Source: Jackrogersella multiformis
Lineage: Eukaryota; Ascomycota; Sordariomycetes; Xylariales; Hypoxylaceae
DNA: 64,000 nucleotides
Reading direction: 5' to 3'
Assembly (NCBI GenBank): GCA_902806575.1
Contig: CADCXD010000018.1
Span: 868,001 to 932,000 of the forward strand
Shown here: positions 22,637 through 34,212 of the stretch, piece after piece
Layout of the letters: every line of letters starts with the position of its first letter
Position numbering within the stretch: position 1 is the stretch's first letter
Translations under genes and position numbers: made by a program
The notes under the pieces: generated by a model
Seen by the model: only the letters and a program-made list of their open reading frames with translations
Told to the model about the DNA's origin: nothing
The model's database searches: none

Positions 22637-22673
22637 CATGGGACGAATGCGATTGTTCATGTTTCGTCCCATG
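22637..22673. repeat. 11-bp inverted repeat (possible hairpin)
   Basis: CATGGGACGAA at 22637-22647 is exactly complementary to TTCGTCCCATG at 22663-22673, with a 15-nt loop. Two further direct copies of ATGGGAC lie just before the left arm (22623-22637). Confidence 0.8.
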
Positions 22674-23011
22674 ATACTATAGCCTGCCAATGATGTAACC
22701 AACTCCGACATCCTGAACAGTAGTAGAGTAGTAAACGCGGGGTGCCGTCGCTTCAAGTTAAGCAAGGTGTTCGAGCTCCACCACCCGACGACGTTCTAGG
22801 AATGCATCCAACTCCTCGGTTCTTTGCCAAGAAATATACCGAGACGGAACCCTTTCATTCATTTATTCATACTTCATACTTCGTTCCACCAACCCGGCTG
22901 CTCAGCTTCCACTTGTTTAACATATGTGAAAGACAGGCTCTTTTCTCTCTTCTCGTATTTACTAATTTTAGTCACTCGCTTCGCAAAAGAAAATAATTTA
23001 AATAACAAAAA

Positions 23012-23935
23012 ATGTATAGGGGAAGATTCGGCGAGAAGAGAGCTTCGGGAAGCTCTCCCAGACTGGCTGGCCCAGCTACCGTGAAATTGATAGTTGGTCC
23101 AGACAGCGAGGAATTTCTGGTCCCGAGAAATATTCTAGCATCATGCTCGTACTTCCGCCAGCACCTCGATACAGCGCGCATCGAGTTTGAGAAGGGCCAG
23201 CCTCACCTCGTCTTGATATTGGAGGACCAATGTCCGGATACGTTTGAGCTGTTCGCATACTGGATGAACGAGCGGAGGAACTTTGATACAATCATCGACG
23301 CCGCCGAGGCCAACAACTCCTGCAAGGACCTCCACTGGGACCTGGTCAACCTGCACCTTTTGGCCGCCCAGATCGATCTTTCTGCCCTGCAAGACTGCGC
23401 CATGGATGCCATACAAGATGTATATTTGCGCTGCAACTGGGACATCAACCCGAAGCTCGTCAACTATGCCTACACGTCTTGCGATCCGCAAGAGAGCTGC
23501 CGGCTGCGGAAGTGGATTGTCGCCATGACGGCCTGGACGCTCGGCGGCGTGGTAACGACGGAGATGTCTAACAACATCCAGCACCTCTTCCATAAGTGTC
23601 CCGACTTCTGGACCGAATACAACACCCACACGCTCAAGATGTCTCAGACCGGGCTCGAATGCCACTTCAAGAACCCTCAACTCAGACTACCTTCAAACCA
23701 CCTCCGCAACGAGGAGCGACAGTTCGGCTTTCGACAGTGCTCATTCCATACGCATCGATCAACCGCCGGGCAAGGTAGATGTCCTCACACCTCTTCTCTC
23801 TCGCCCCTTGTCTCGTCCCCGTATACCGATAGCTATGTCGAGTCGGATTCGGAACGTGGTGAGTCGAGGTTTGGGTCGTGCATGGTTTCTCCAAGCAGCG
23901 ATACGATTCCCGAATCCGACCTAGAGATGTCGTGA
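23012..23935 (+). CDS. BTB/POZ domain protein
   Basis: Single-exon 307-residue protein. Residues about 20-140 form a BTB/POZ-like module (VKLIVGPDSEEFLVPRNIL, SCSYFRQHLD, VLILEDQCPDTFELFAYWMN), as in the many fungal BTB proteins that use it for dimerisation or Cullin-3 binding. A helical, His/Trp-containing region follows to about residue 215. The C-terminus is Ser-rich and low complexity (SSLSPLVSSPYTDS, SDTIPESDLEMS) and probably disordered. No kelch, MATH or ankyrin repeats are seen. The ATG at 23012 follows an A-rich leader, favourable for fungal initiation. Function beyond protein binding is unknown. Confidence 0.8.
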   Translation: MYRGRFGEKRASGSSPRLAGPATVKLIVGPDSEEFLVPRNILASCSYFRQHLDTARIEFEKGQPHLVLILEDQCPDTFELFAYWMNERRNFDTIIDAAEANNSCKDLHWDLVNLHLLAAQIDLSALQDCAMDAIQDVYLRCNWDINPKLVNYAYTSCDPQESCRLRKWIVAMTAWTLGGVVTTEMSNNIQHLFHKCPDFWTEYNTHTLKMSQTGLECHFKNPQLRLPSNHLRNEERQFGFRQCSFHTHRSTAGQGRCPHTSSLSPLVSSPYTDSYVESDSERGESRFGSCMVSPSSDTIPESDLEMS

Positions 23936-25185
23936 GATGCCCTGTCGTGAATTTTATCCGATTTGACTTCAGCTTCAGGGGTAAAGACTTCTAGGTCTTC
24001 ACCCCATCTATACTCCCCTTCACGTTTCTATGCGATATATATCGCTATCCAACCCCCCTGTCCTGGACAGGGCGCTGCGGCTATATAGTAAAGGGATAGC
24101 CGCCCCGAAGTACTGAAGAAGATAAGCGCCAACGGTCTTGTTGAGGGGGTGAAGGGACGGTTCTGGTAGTACTAGCTACCTACCTAGGTACCTATCGAGT
24201 TTAGGTCCATGCCTAGAAGGATGGACTCTTACCTGTTCTATTTGTTTGTAATTTATAATCGTAATATATTTAGTTTAGTATTTCCCTTCAGCATATAATA
24301 GTCGAATAGTCTCTTTCTCACCTCCAGTTCAGCCATGTATGTGTAAGCTGTGCATGGGTTTCCCCCCTTCTTCGTAGCAATCCACGTAGACTTATTTGAT
24401 GATACGAGTACCATGGACTAAGCTCTCACGATGTATAACTATATGTCCTCGAGGACTAATTTTAAATCCACCTGGGCATAAACGGAGGCTATGTTGGAAT
24501 ATGACATTCAAGACCCGAACGGGTATTCATCGCGGAATACTTTTTATGGTCAAGAGCAGTATTGTAACAGATCGTGTTGATTCTATCAACATTATCCGAG
24601 GTTTGACCTCATTTGAAACTAGAATTCCAACACATGACCATCGTCAAAAACTTTTTTTCAGTCCGAGCCAAGACGCCGGGTTCTAATCGTAACCATAGCT
24701 GATCATCTCACATTGCTCTGGTAGGCCAAGGGATATGCCATGTCGTAACCGTGATCCGAACAAGAGGGCAGGCACTCTTGCTATCTCGTCAATCGTTCAT
24801 CTCTCGTAATACTCATTAGGAAAAAAGACAAAAAGGAAAGTGTCGTGGAGGGATATCCTCTTGTTAGGGTGAAGGACCCGTCTGATAAATTGGTCTCCAA
24901 ACTTCCGCTCTCCAAGAAAGTGTCAAGTTCATGAAATTGTGGGATTATCTGCATGCCATATCTCCCCCCCCTTTAAACATAGGGGGCTAGACGGCTTCAG
25001 CCTTGTAAAAGGAAAATGCGTTGATTGAAATGTGCCCATATCATGCATGATGCGGACAGCGTAATATCATTCAAGTCGTAAGGAAATCAATCATAATGTG
25101 TGGTATAATCGTATACAGAAAAAAGACGCATGCGATGGTGGTATTCAAGTAAGTGAAATATGATTGATGTAATCGCCGATGCTCA
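23936..25185. other. intergenic between convergent genes
   Basis: 3' flanks of the BTB gene (+) and the 595-residue gene (-). Only one TACCTAGGTA-type copy (about 24177-24194). The frame at about 24396-24686 has no recognisable feature, and I see nothing else to annotate. Confidence 0.65.
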
Positions 25186-26973
25186 TCACAAGGGCGACTG
25201 AGAACGTCTGCGGTCGCCGCCACGATTTCGAAGCTCTCTCAATCGTTGATCGAGGTAAGCTAAGCGAGACGCTAAGGATGATCTAGGAGGCGATTGTGTG
25301 CCTGGTCGCTCCTGGCTTGGTTGTTGTACGGTCGCAAAAGGGCGACGTAAAGCTGTTAGGCCGAAGTTGGCTGACAATCTATTAGGGAAACTGTGACTGG
25401 ACCCTGCGCCGGAGAACGGAGATCCTAAGCGGCGTGGCTGTGCAGCTGATGTCAGAGATGATGAGGCCGACATAGCGAAGGAGCCAGAATCTTCGGCATA
25501 TGAGGCCGATAAAGCAGATGATACTCTGCTATGAGTTTTCCGACCAAACACATCGTCACTCTGATCGCGTGGCTCCGAGTCTTGGCTTGGAACCAAATCT
25601 GAATCCTCAGATCCCTTCCAAAACGCAGCCGATAGACTCGGTCGCTTTCGTGGTAGATCCTCTAGGCTCTTAACCGACCTACGTTTCTGCGTACCTGAGC
25701 GCGATCTCGTGAGACGAACGGGTGACTTGAGGAGCTTTCGAGAACCTAGCGTGTTTGACTGCCGTGGTAAGCTGATACCATCAGCAAGAGACGAGGATGA
25801 ACTAGGCCCATAGCTCTTAGCTATCCCCGGAGATGGGAGATGGGAAATATCGGTAGATGGCAACTTTGTGTCAATTGCCATATTTAAACCGATATCCCTC
25901 GCGGGCTCCAACAAGGGTTCATTCTCGGAGCTTGTGAGTTGAGCTAGTGGTCCTCCAAGCTTCATAGAATCCGAAGTGCTCATCGCCAAAGACAAGACCA
26001 TGTCGTGGGCGGAAAATACCGACGGTGATCTAGCTGGTACGGACTTTCGGTTCCAACGACGATGTGCTACCTTATGAAATGGAGTAGGACTTGGAGACTT
26101 ATATTTCCCAGGGCTGGAGGTAGCCTTGATCCTGCAGAGCTCGCGCAGATGAGCTCGGGTAGCAGCGCAAGTATGAGGCCATTCCATGTAAGGCTTCGAA
26201 GACTCCGCAGTGGGGGTGTTGCTCCCACTCTTCACATCCGCTGTCAAATGCGCCTTTGAACCTTTCCAGCTTCGTTTGGTCTCTCGTGCGACTCGTAAGC
26301 AGACTCCGTTCGGAGGGATGCGACTCCTGCCTAGGCGGATTGGGGTGACTCTCGGGTCTTGCAGATATAGCATATAAGTTGACCATAAATGCGAATCCAT
26401 AGCCTTAGTCCAAGGTGCTTTTCGTGCCCTCTCCTTATGCGACTCATCCGCATTGCTATGCGACTTCGAGTTGGAAAACTCCAGGGCCTTAAGTTCCGGG
26501 CTCATATGACCACCATCCTCGGAGGCGTGTGAGAATTGGCTGAATAGTGAGGCGCTAGTTTGAGTCGAGAAAGCAGTCGAGGGTCTGCTAGACTCATATT
26601 CTGGACTTGACTCGATATCGGAGCAGCTCCACTCCGAACCAACAGACCAGTCGGGATACTTGATTTCGGAAGACGGTGCAACCTCGACCGCAGGAGTCTT
26701 TGGTGGTGAAAACGTCCGCAGATGGAGATGCTCATAGATCTCCATTCTGTCTGGGTCCTCAACCTCAATACTTGGGACAGGTACATCCGCAGCTGCAACT
26801 GATGCCAAAAATTGCTGGGTTGGCGCATTCAAGTGGTGAGATACATGGCGTCTTTTCAGTCTTAATCGGGGTCGTGGAGGAGACGGCAATTGCATCTCGT
26901 TACTGGGAGTCGAGGGTTCAGGCGTCTTTGGGTCCCCTCCCAGATCATGGCTGCTAGAGTTGAAATGCAGCAT
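25186..26973 (-). CDS. conserved low-complexity fungal protein, function unknown
   Basis: One long open frame. I start at the ATG at 26973 (MLHFNSSSHDLGG, 595 residues), because the 30 residues before it in the same frame look like 5' leader. Most of the protein is Ser/Pro/Arg-rich and probably disordered. One ordered-looking block (about residues 185-235) reads KAPWTKAMDSHLWSTYMLY then VTPIRLGRSRIPPNGVCLRV and REAKRSW-like basic sequence. Its Trp spacing recalls Myb/SANT-type helices, but I cannot confirm the fold. A further short block, WPHTCAATRAHLRELCR, follows. Basic patches suggest a nuclear location. Arg/Ser-rich motifs (RRSQSPL at the end) look like phosphorylation sites. No catalytic motif is seen. 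Confidence 0.75.
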   Translation of the reverse strand: MLHFNSSSHDLGGDPKTPEPSTPSNEMQLPSPPRPRLRLKRRHVSHHLNAPTQQFLASVAAADVPVPSIEVEDPDRMEIYEHLHLRTFSPPKTPAVEVAPSSEIKYPDWSVGSEWSCSDIESSPEYESSRPSTAFSTQTSASLFSQFSHASEDGGHMSPELKALEFSNSKSHSNADESHKERARKAPWTKAMDSHLWSTYMLYLQDPRVTPIRLGRSRIPPNGVCLRVARETKRSWKGSKAHLTADVKSGSNTPTAESSKPYMEWPHTCAATRAHLRELCRIKATSSPGKYKSPSPTPFHKVAHRRWNRKSVPARSPSVFSAHDMVLSLAMSTSDSMKLGGPLAQLTSSENEPLLEPARDIGLNMAIDTKLPSTDISHLPSPGIAKSYGPSSSSSLADGISLPRQSNTLGSRKLLKSPVRLTRSRSGTQKRRSVKSLEDLPRKRPSLSAAFWKGSEDSDLVPSQDSEPRDQSDDVFGRKTHSRVSSALSASYAEDSGSFAMSASSSLTSAAQPRRLGSPFSGAGSSHSFPNRLSANFGLTALRRPFATVQQPSQERPGTQSPPRSSLASRLAYLDQRLRELRNRGGDRRRSQSPL

Positions 26974-29900
26974 TGTGAAATGTAGATGGCGCGTCAACGG
27001 TTCCAGTATCAGCCTCGGCTTATCATTCCTTCTTAATCCGCCGCAGTATACCAAAACAATCAATCAGATAGGTGCATTCATGACCGTTCTGAAAGTACAC
27101 TTCGGTGTTATCCTCACTAGAGAGTGATGGAGGTTATCAGATCATTGGCGCGATTCTTGATATCGCGCAAGTAGGAAGCAGAAGTTAGAATGATTATGTT
27201 TGGTGCTAGTTCGTCGCGTGATTCGGGAAGCGCAGGTGGTATCTCGTAGTAAAAGTCGCGACGAATGTTCTGGTTGATCGGTAGTACTAGGGCTTATTAT
27301 TAGGATTCGATGGTAATAAAATGGGAGAATTCGTAGGCGACAAGGTCCGTAGATTTCACGTTAAGGAAATCGGTAAAGCCGCCGAGTACTGGTGTGGTCG
27401 CATGTGTGTTGTGTATGTAAATAAAAACAGTGGCTACCATAAGGCAAACCGGTAGCCACCCTCCAACCGAATATGAATAGGGGGAGGGGAAGGGGGAGGG
27501 AGAGGGCAGAAAAAAATGAACGACGGTTTCGATGGTGAAGAGAAATAGGAGGCAAAGTAAATTGTAGGGCGGCAGATGCGAAAGGTTAAGGGCCAAGGTG
27601 TGGACAGGAAGGCGAGGATGGATGGGTAGGTAGGTAGTAGAATCACGTTGCGCTGCAGGTGCAACGGGCAGGGGAACGAACACAGACGACTACGACTAAT
27701 GCTGGGTATCTCTCGATCGTTCCCAGAGCTGGAGGTACTTACCCTGAATTAGCGGGAGGATGTGCCACTGGCGCGAACCCTATGTGCTGATTATGGCAGT
27801 TCTGGCAGCACGAAATATATACGCTAAGCTATTTACGGGTCAAAGGTTCAATCCCCCCACTAAGACGAGTGGAAACTTCAAGCGGTCAGTTGGGGTTCCT
27901 TGTTTAACGTGTGTACATATGTACGGAGAGACCAGGTAAGGTACCTTACCTACCTACTATAGGTATGTAGCTAGATAAGTAGGGTTTTATATGCTGTGTG
28001 CAATTTCTATTGGAGCTTCAAAGAGTTTTAGGAACAAGGGGGAATAGATATATGTACCTACCTGGCAGGAACATACTGTACTACATATGTATGTAGGTAC
28101 TATGTACGTATGTCAGTAGAACACGTCAGGGATATTTTAACATGGTTGCAAATCAGTGGAGAGTGGAGGGTGGAGAGTAAAAGACGTTACTACATACATA
28201 TGTAATCCCTTTGATGGTAGAAAAGTGTATGGATACAGATATGTATGGACATGTATGGATACCTAGGTACCTAGGTAGGTATATAGGTATGGTGTGGTCT
28301 TCAACTAACAACTTAGAACTCAGCACGATGCGTTTCTGCTCACAACTGGCGAAACTGCTTATGCACTCCGGACGCAGCTATGGCCAGCGAAGGGACACGA
28401 CAGGAGTGCATATGCAGTGATCGCCAAGTGGGAGGATATGGATGATAGGCAGGAGTGCACGGGCTGAGCGAAACTTCCATCTGCATGTAAATCTGGATGG
28501 GTTCCAAGGTTCTCGTACATGGTAAGTATGGATGTAGGAAGAATACCATATCTACTATGTACGTGTGGATTAAAGTCCTCTCATACTGTACGCGTCTCAA
28601 TCGAAGCGCGAAAATCGATTGGATGAGAATGCACCATGCAACGCGCGCAACTTCGCATTCTCTGCTCCCTTATTCGCCTAAATTGTTCTTCTATTCGTTG
28701 GATTCTAAACAGCAGCAGCAGCAGCGGCGGCGGCGGCGGCGCGTGCAATCGCTTTTCCTACATGGGAGTAATGCACCCTGTTTAGGCTTTCGAGTCTAAA
28801 GACCTAAACATAAGGTAGACATAAGGTTAGGATATAGTTGGCATCATTGTTGTTGTTTGTTATGAGATACCTACCTACCTAGGTAGGTATGAGACAGGCT
28901 CGCCTAGCGCGTTGAGATACCTGGGCTGCTAGGTAGCTTAGGTTTGGGTAGATACTTGATCTACCTACCTAGATACCTTATGTATGTATGTATGTATGTG
29001 GAGGTAGTCGAAGCATGAAAATTAAGGGATACCTAACATGCCTATGTACCTAGATAGGTAGTAATAGGTATTAGTAGTCGACCCAAGATGATGAAATGTA
29101 GAGTAGAGGGGCTGGAAAGGTTAAGGTTGCCAATCTGGGTGGGGTCTGATCGAGACAACCTAACTAGGACGTACCTAGGTACATATAGCAGCATTCATAC
29201 CTAGGTACCTTGGTACCTACAGGTGTATGCTTTAAGATTCTACATTATTAACGAGCTCTTATTATATACCTAGGTACTTAATATTGGTAGGCAGCTAGGC
29301 TGTTTTAGAAGAACTGGTAGCTGAAATGTAGTATCAGGAAGAGAGGGAAGATCTGTGGTACGGGCGAGACCCAGCCTTCAAAGTAAGACAGCATGAAATG
29401 TGACGGGATGTAATGTGACGCGGCCGTTCGACGTCTAAAATGAAAATTGCGGCTATGGTTGTAGACTGCAACACTCTAACTGGGCCATGTATATAGATGC
29501 GAGCGAGCTCTCATTGCCTACCTGGTATCTACCAACCAGGAAAATATCTATCTATAATTGGTGGGTTGGGAACCGAGAAAGGCTAGGCAGGTAAGCAGGT
29601 AGGTAGGTAGGTAGAGTTGATGATGAGAGAAAAGTGGAAGAATACTAAAAAGTATTAAATAGCCAATAGCTAATAGCAAAAAAAAGATACAGCTTAATTT
29701 AATGCGCTTATTACTTTTACTTAATACGAGCTACCTACTTAGTACCTAGGTACCTAAAGTATCTATGGATACTGAGGGGGGCATTATAAACTACCTACTA
29801 AACTCTCCATACAGGAGGTAGGTAGTTAAAGAGATAAAAAGGATTCCATATAGAAATAAAAATCGGATGCCCGTTATGCTTCCCCGACCTGTCACGTTAA

Positions 29901-31660
29901 TTTAGTATAACATGAACCTAACGCTGCCGCGAAGTGGCACTTCGTTAGCAACCTATAAGATAAGTTAAATGCTGCAACTGAGCGGATGCGATTGATTATT
30001 ATGCGAAAATATTGAAACTAAGTATAACCAGTCCTCTTTTTATCCTATTACCATGTGCTGCATCCATGTGTTAATAATCCTTCCATCATTAAAACATTCG
30101 AAGCATTGACAACTTCTCAGCTAACCAATTAACAAATCGGAATAATGAGAAAGAAAATACAAACACGCGAAACTAACGCGACTCGGCGCGTATTACGTGT
30201 ACTTGCATAAGTGCTAATCTCGTTTTCTTCCAAGGTTCAACTTTACCCCACGTACTTAGGTACATACATCCTGAACGACAAACTTCCCCTTGGAAGGTTC
30301 CAAGGTTCCAAAGTTAGTAAGTACCTAAGTACCTATTATATACTCTGTCCTTATAACTTAAAGCCTACATGATGTAGGTATCCAGACAAGACTTACATTT
30401 TAAGCTGTAAGGTATTTCGTATATACCTACCTAGGTAAGTGTATATTATAAGAACTTTATTAACTAATTCACACGCACGGTGCTCACATATATGTACTTA
30501 TATGATTAAGTGCTACCTAGGTACGAAGTACAATATGAGAGACATGTTTAAAATATCTCGAGTTGAAGATAATAGATGTCATATTGCATGGAGGCGAGTG
30601 CAATTGAAGAGCGTTCTAACGGTTCTCTGCTCTATTTAGCGATTACGTACATATGCTGAATATCACAAAATGCTACATTTGCTCGGTTCTACCTCCGAGA
30701 TCAGACTATCCTTGGCTGCAGGGACTCATCGCAAACCCCTAGAACCTACACAGATCCATTTCGGAGGAGAAAATCGTTGTCAGGCTGGTGTCGCACAGCA
30801 TAATACGCCACTCGGCCTCGCTGCCGTGTGCACATTTTCTAGGTACCTTAGGTAGGCAGCTAGGTAGATGATGGTTTTACTGAGATTATTTCACGGGACA
30901 TTATCATATCTAATATTAACGCAGTACAGCTACACCAGATGTCATATGTCATTGAGACTTTGTTATCGGAGTAATTCCGAACATCAGGCCATAGGACACA
31001 TGTGAAAAGAACCTACCTAGGTGCCTATCTAGGTATTGTACTAAGACTTTGCAGTGGCTAGAGTTTTCGTAAGACACAGCCCCTAGGCTTCTTATAAAGA
31101 AAACCACAGACCTCGGAACAGATAACTAGGTTAGATCTCTAGTAATCTTCAAATACCGACCAATCGACACTTGGGATCTTAACATTATATCTTATTGTGG
31201 GTACTCTATCTGCCAAGTGGTTATAAGAACGAAGGATATATTGGTCTCCTTGTTCCCTAGGGTTTATATAGGGAGGTAAAACGAGTATTGTAAAGATAAA
31301 ACTAAATAAATCATGTATAGGTATACATACCTACCTAGGTACATAGGTAGATAGAAAGTCGAACACTAGGTAGGTCACGTGTCTCTTTGTATTTTCTGTG
31401 GGTAGAACCTGGTAGGTATTTATTTTATACCTGTGTAACTACACTAGTGTAGGTAGGGTACAGCAGTCGGAAGTGGGTCTCGGGTTAATATCCGATCGAT
31501 CGAATCGGAGCGCGGAAGAGAATTGAGGAAATCTCATTGTTCCAACTTCCCAAGGGGATGCTCCACGTCTATAGCGACCTTACCGACCTTACCTATCTAC
31601 CAAACAGCCGTAAATCCTGTCATTCCATTTCTCATCTTTGTTCATGAAGTTACATTCAAC
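26974..31660. repeat. 4.7-kb intergenic island, dense TACCTAGGTA repeats
   Basis: Divergent region between the 595-residue gene (-) and rtg2 (+). The part next to 26974 (to about 27700) is pyrimidine-rich on the minus strand (about 27470-27510) and repeat-poor, probably the leader and promoter of that gene. From about 27920 to 31460 it is packed with TACCTAGGTA/TACCTACC units, TATG repeats (about 28978-29000) and a (CAG)n(CGG)n run (28710-28742). Short frames here show no protein family features. I see no transposon ends or reverse-transcriptase motifs. Confidence 0.8.
28710..28742 (+). repeat. mixed (CAG)n(CGG)n trinucleotide repeat
   Basis: About five AGC/CAG units pass directly into about six CGG units in noncoding DNA. 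Read in one frame this gives a Gln then Arg run, but the surrounding frame has no support as a gene. Confidence 0.9.
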
Positions 31661-33601
31661 ATGGCATCCTTTACTGATATCATCACACTCGAGAACTTCG
31701 CATCTAAGATGCCACAATGGGATCCCAACCTCCCCAACCACCTCTATGCCTTGGTTGACATGGGAAGGTTTGTCTCTCATAACTAATTACCTTACCTCTT
31801 ACCTACTTATATTGAGATTTGCTTTGCCTAAGAACTAACCCGTGATACTTTTATTCCCATCCTTATCTTCGCCTTCTCTTCTCTTGTCCACTTCATAATA
31901 ACTTCGTATAGCAATGGTATACGGTTCTCCATCTCCGATTTAGCACCTCCGCAAACACGCCTCTTGAGGTGCCTGTATCGCGAACGCGCTGCCATCTCCT
32001 TATTTGATGCACTTAATGCATCACCCTCGAGTGGACCTTTGACGTTCCCACCGGCCGTCATTATCCAGGTGTCTAAGACCTTGGCTCGGTTCAAGTCCAT
32101 TGCTGACGACTATGGCGTACCGGCAGAGCACGTTTCTGTGTTTGCCACAGAAGCTATGCGAAAAGCCGAAAATGCGGCTTCAATGTTAGATGCTATCCTA
32201 GCTACTTCAGGCCTCGGCGTTCACGTGCTCGCCCCAGAAGTCGAGGCTCTGTTTGGCGCCATGGGTGCTAGAAGCGGATTCGCTGCGGTGGATGGACTGT
32301 TCCTTGACTTGGGAGGAGGTTCGGTTCAGATGACTTACTTGAACTCCTCCGCGGATGGCTACGAAATGGCGGCCGCACAGACAGGGAAGAGCCTTCCCTT
32401 TGGGGCTGCTAAGTTGATCAGAATTCTCGAGAGCAGCGAGACGGAAGCCCGAGTTGCAGCAGTGAGCAATCTACAAGAGGGCATGCGAGATGCCTTTGCC
32501 AAGCTTCAACAGCAGTTCTCGATATTAAGGGATACGCAGATTGGAGACGGCGGTGTCGATATCTACCTCTGTGGCGGTGGCTTCAGAGGTTACGGCAGCA
32601 TCTTAATGCATGCTGATCCTATCCAACCATACCCAATCCCTAGCACTGGGGCATACACTGTTCATGGTTCAATCTTCAGTCAGACCAAGCGCATGCGCAA
32701 AATCAATGCTGAGTATGAAGGCAAGATATATGGTATGTCAAAACGACGGCGTCAGCAATTTCCAGCTATCGCCACTGTCGTAGAGGCTCTAATTGATGCT
32801 ATTCCTCAAATTCGCACGGCCACGTTTTGCAGTGGTGGCAATCGAGAAGGTGCTCTATTTATGAAGCTTCCTAGAACCATGAGAGAAGAAAATCCTTTAC
32901 CACTGCTCCAACAAATTAATATCACGACGGAGCTCGAAACTTTGCAGTCGGTATTGGATCTCGTACACTCGTCTTTACCTGCTAACCACGATTTTTCTAA
33001 TGTCCCAACGGTGTTTACATTGGGACTTGGTCCCCTTTTCACCAATAACATATGGACACGTGTCGGAGAGTCAAGTGACGCCAACGCAGCATTTGAATTG
33101 CATCAGGCAGTTCACCGTGACGCTAGCGCATCTGGTTTCAGCCATTTAGCACGCGCACTTCTGGGCCTAACTCTTTGTTTCAGATGGGGAGCTGGCCTCA
33201 GTCCTACTGACAGACTACTCCAAGGCAACCTCCAGAAACTTGTCAGCCGGTCGAATCCCGAGGCTAACTTCTGGGCCGAATATCTCGGTGCAATTGCCAA
33301 TCTGCTTACCATCCTCTGCCCAGCAAAACCGAATGATGCTCATAGACTGAGGGAGACCGTCAAGTAAGAAACTCTTAACGGTACGTTGTTACTCTACTGA
33401 CTATGATGTAGATTCAGATCGGCTATGGACAACAGCAAAAAACCCAAGCTCCAACTAACCATCTCATTATCTTCAGCTGCTTACCACGCTCTAGAGACCC
33501 ATGATCTAGTAAGCCATTTCAAAGGCATCGGGAAACATCGAGACAGCGCAGACAAACCCGATATGAAGGTCGAACTCACTGTGCAGAAAATTGACTCTTA
33601 G
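31661..33601 (+). CDS. rtg2: retrograde regulation protein 2 (Ppx/GppA phosphatase superfamily)
   Basis: Homologue of yeast Rtg2, a cytoplasmic ATP-binding protein that relays mitochondrial status to nuclear gene expression through Mks1 and the Rtg1/3 factors. Filamentous fungi keep the protein, though the wiring differs. Three exons, 31661-31767, 31912-33363 and 33412-33601, give 582 residues, close to yeast Rtg2. The first junction makes the phosphate-binding motif VDMGSNGIRFSIS. The second ASKHA motif LDLGGGSVQMTY is near residue 160, and a conserved CGGGFRGYGS follows. The C-terminal exon adds a charged segment ending KVELTVQKIDS. The family descends from exopolyphosphatase/guanosine-pentaphosphate phosphatase, but phosphatase activity in Rtg2 is not established. 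Confidence 0.92.
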
Positions 33602-34212
33602 CTCTATTGGCTTTCGTCTCAATCGGACCCCAATACCTTGGGTGCAGAATATGTACTTGTTATGACTACAAGCTACTGCTATAACTGTCTAAGAGTGCTG
33701 CACACTACTTTTTAGACATACTGAGATCGTAACATTATACAAAACACAACCGAAACGACACTATGGAATGTAATGCCTCCCCACGACGCTGACCCCAGCA
33801 GCGAATGTCGTCGAACAAGTAATATGCCTTTCGATGTGTTTCCTTCCCCTATCGTTACGAGGCATAATGCAAGCTCAAATGCGGTGGTGGGTATCAGCCA
33901 GTCGCTAAACTCCTTCGCTAAACCATCGACTTTCACCAGATCATGAGCTCATATTGAAATCCTGCTTGAGATCCCGGGGACCTAACCTGAGATAAAACAA
34001 CATAACAAGAAACGAAAATCCAAGAAAACTCGTGTTACAACGACATCACTATCGCTTAGCTCGTTTAGAAGCTCGAGCCCCAGTCCGTGTGGCGCCTCTT
34101 TGTGGCCCAATTAACAGGACACAGAAGAGGCGGTCGAGCGTAGAAGAATTTGAATGGGCAATGCGGTCTTGGATTGTTTGATCTAAACCGGGTGGTTAGC
34201 TTATTAGGCTGT
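33602..34212. other. intergenic between convergent genes
   Basis: 3' flanks of rtg2 (+) and the Zn2Cys6 gene (-). No TACCTAGGTA copies. The open frame at about 33712-33936 has no motif. I see nothing to annotate. Confidence 0.65.

Larger units (their letters stand above)
21297..23011. other. divergent intergenic region with tandem repeat and hairpin
   Basis: Promoter region of the ene-reductase (-) and BTB (+) genes. It holds a 16-bp tandem repeat (21718-21781), TACCTAGGTA-type copies (about 21628-21650, 21910-21950 and 22265-22370), GGAGAATGG repeats (about 21440-21460), an inverted repeat (22637-22673) and a C-rich block (about 22520-22595). No gene is seen; an open frame at about 22742-22996 lacks motifs. 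Confidence 0.75.

Noticed and set aside
27300..27683. 127-residue minus-strand frame with a hydrophobic segment
   Set aside because: Low-complexity Pro/Leu/Ser composition from a pyrimidine-rich leader; better explained as 5' leader of the gene starting at 26973.
27830..27875. GGTTCAATCCC resembling a tRNA B box
   Set aside because: No A box, acceptor stem or cloverleaf could be built around it.
28497..28799. 100-residue frame with Gln and Arg runs
   Set aside because: The runs come from the CAG/CGG microsatellite; there is no start context, codon bias or motif.
33712..33936. 74-residue minus-strand frame downstream of rtg2
   Set aside because: It lies between convergent 3' ends with no motif or supporting splice signals.
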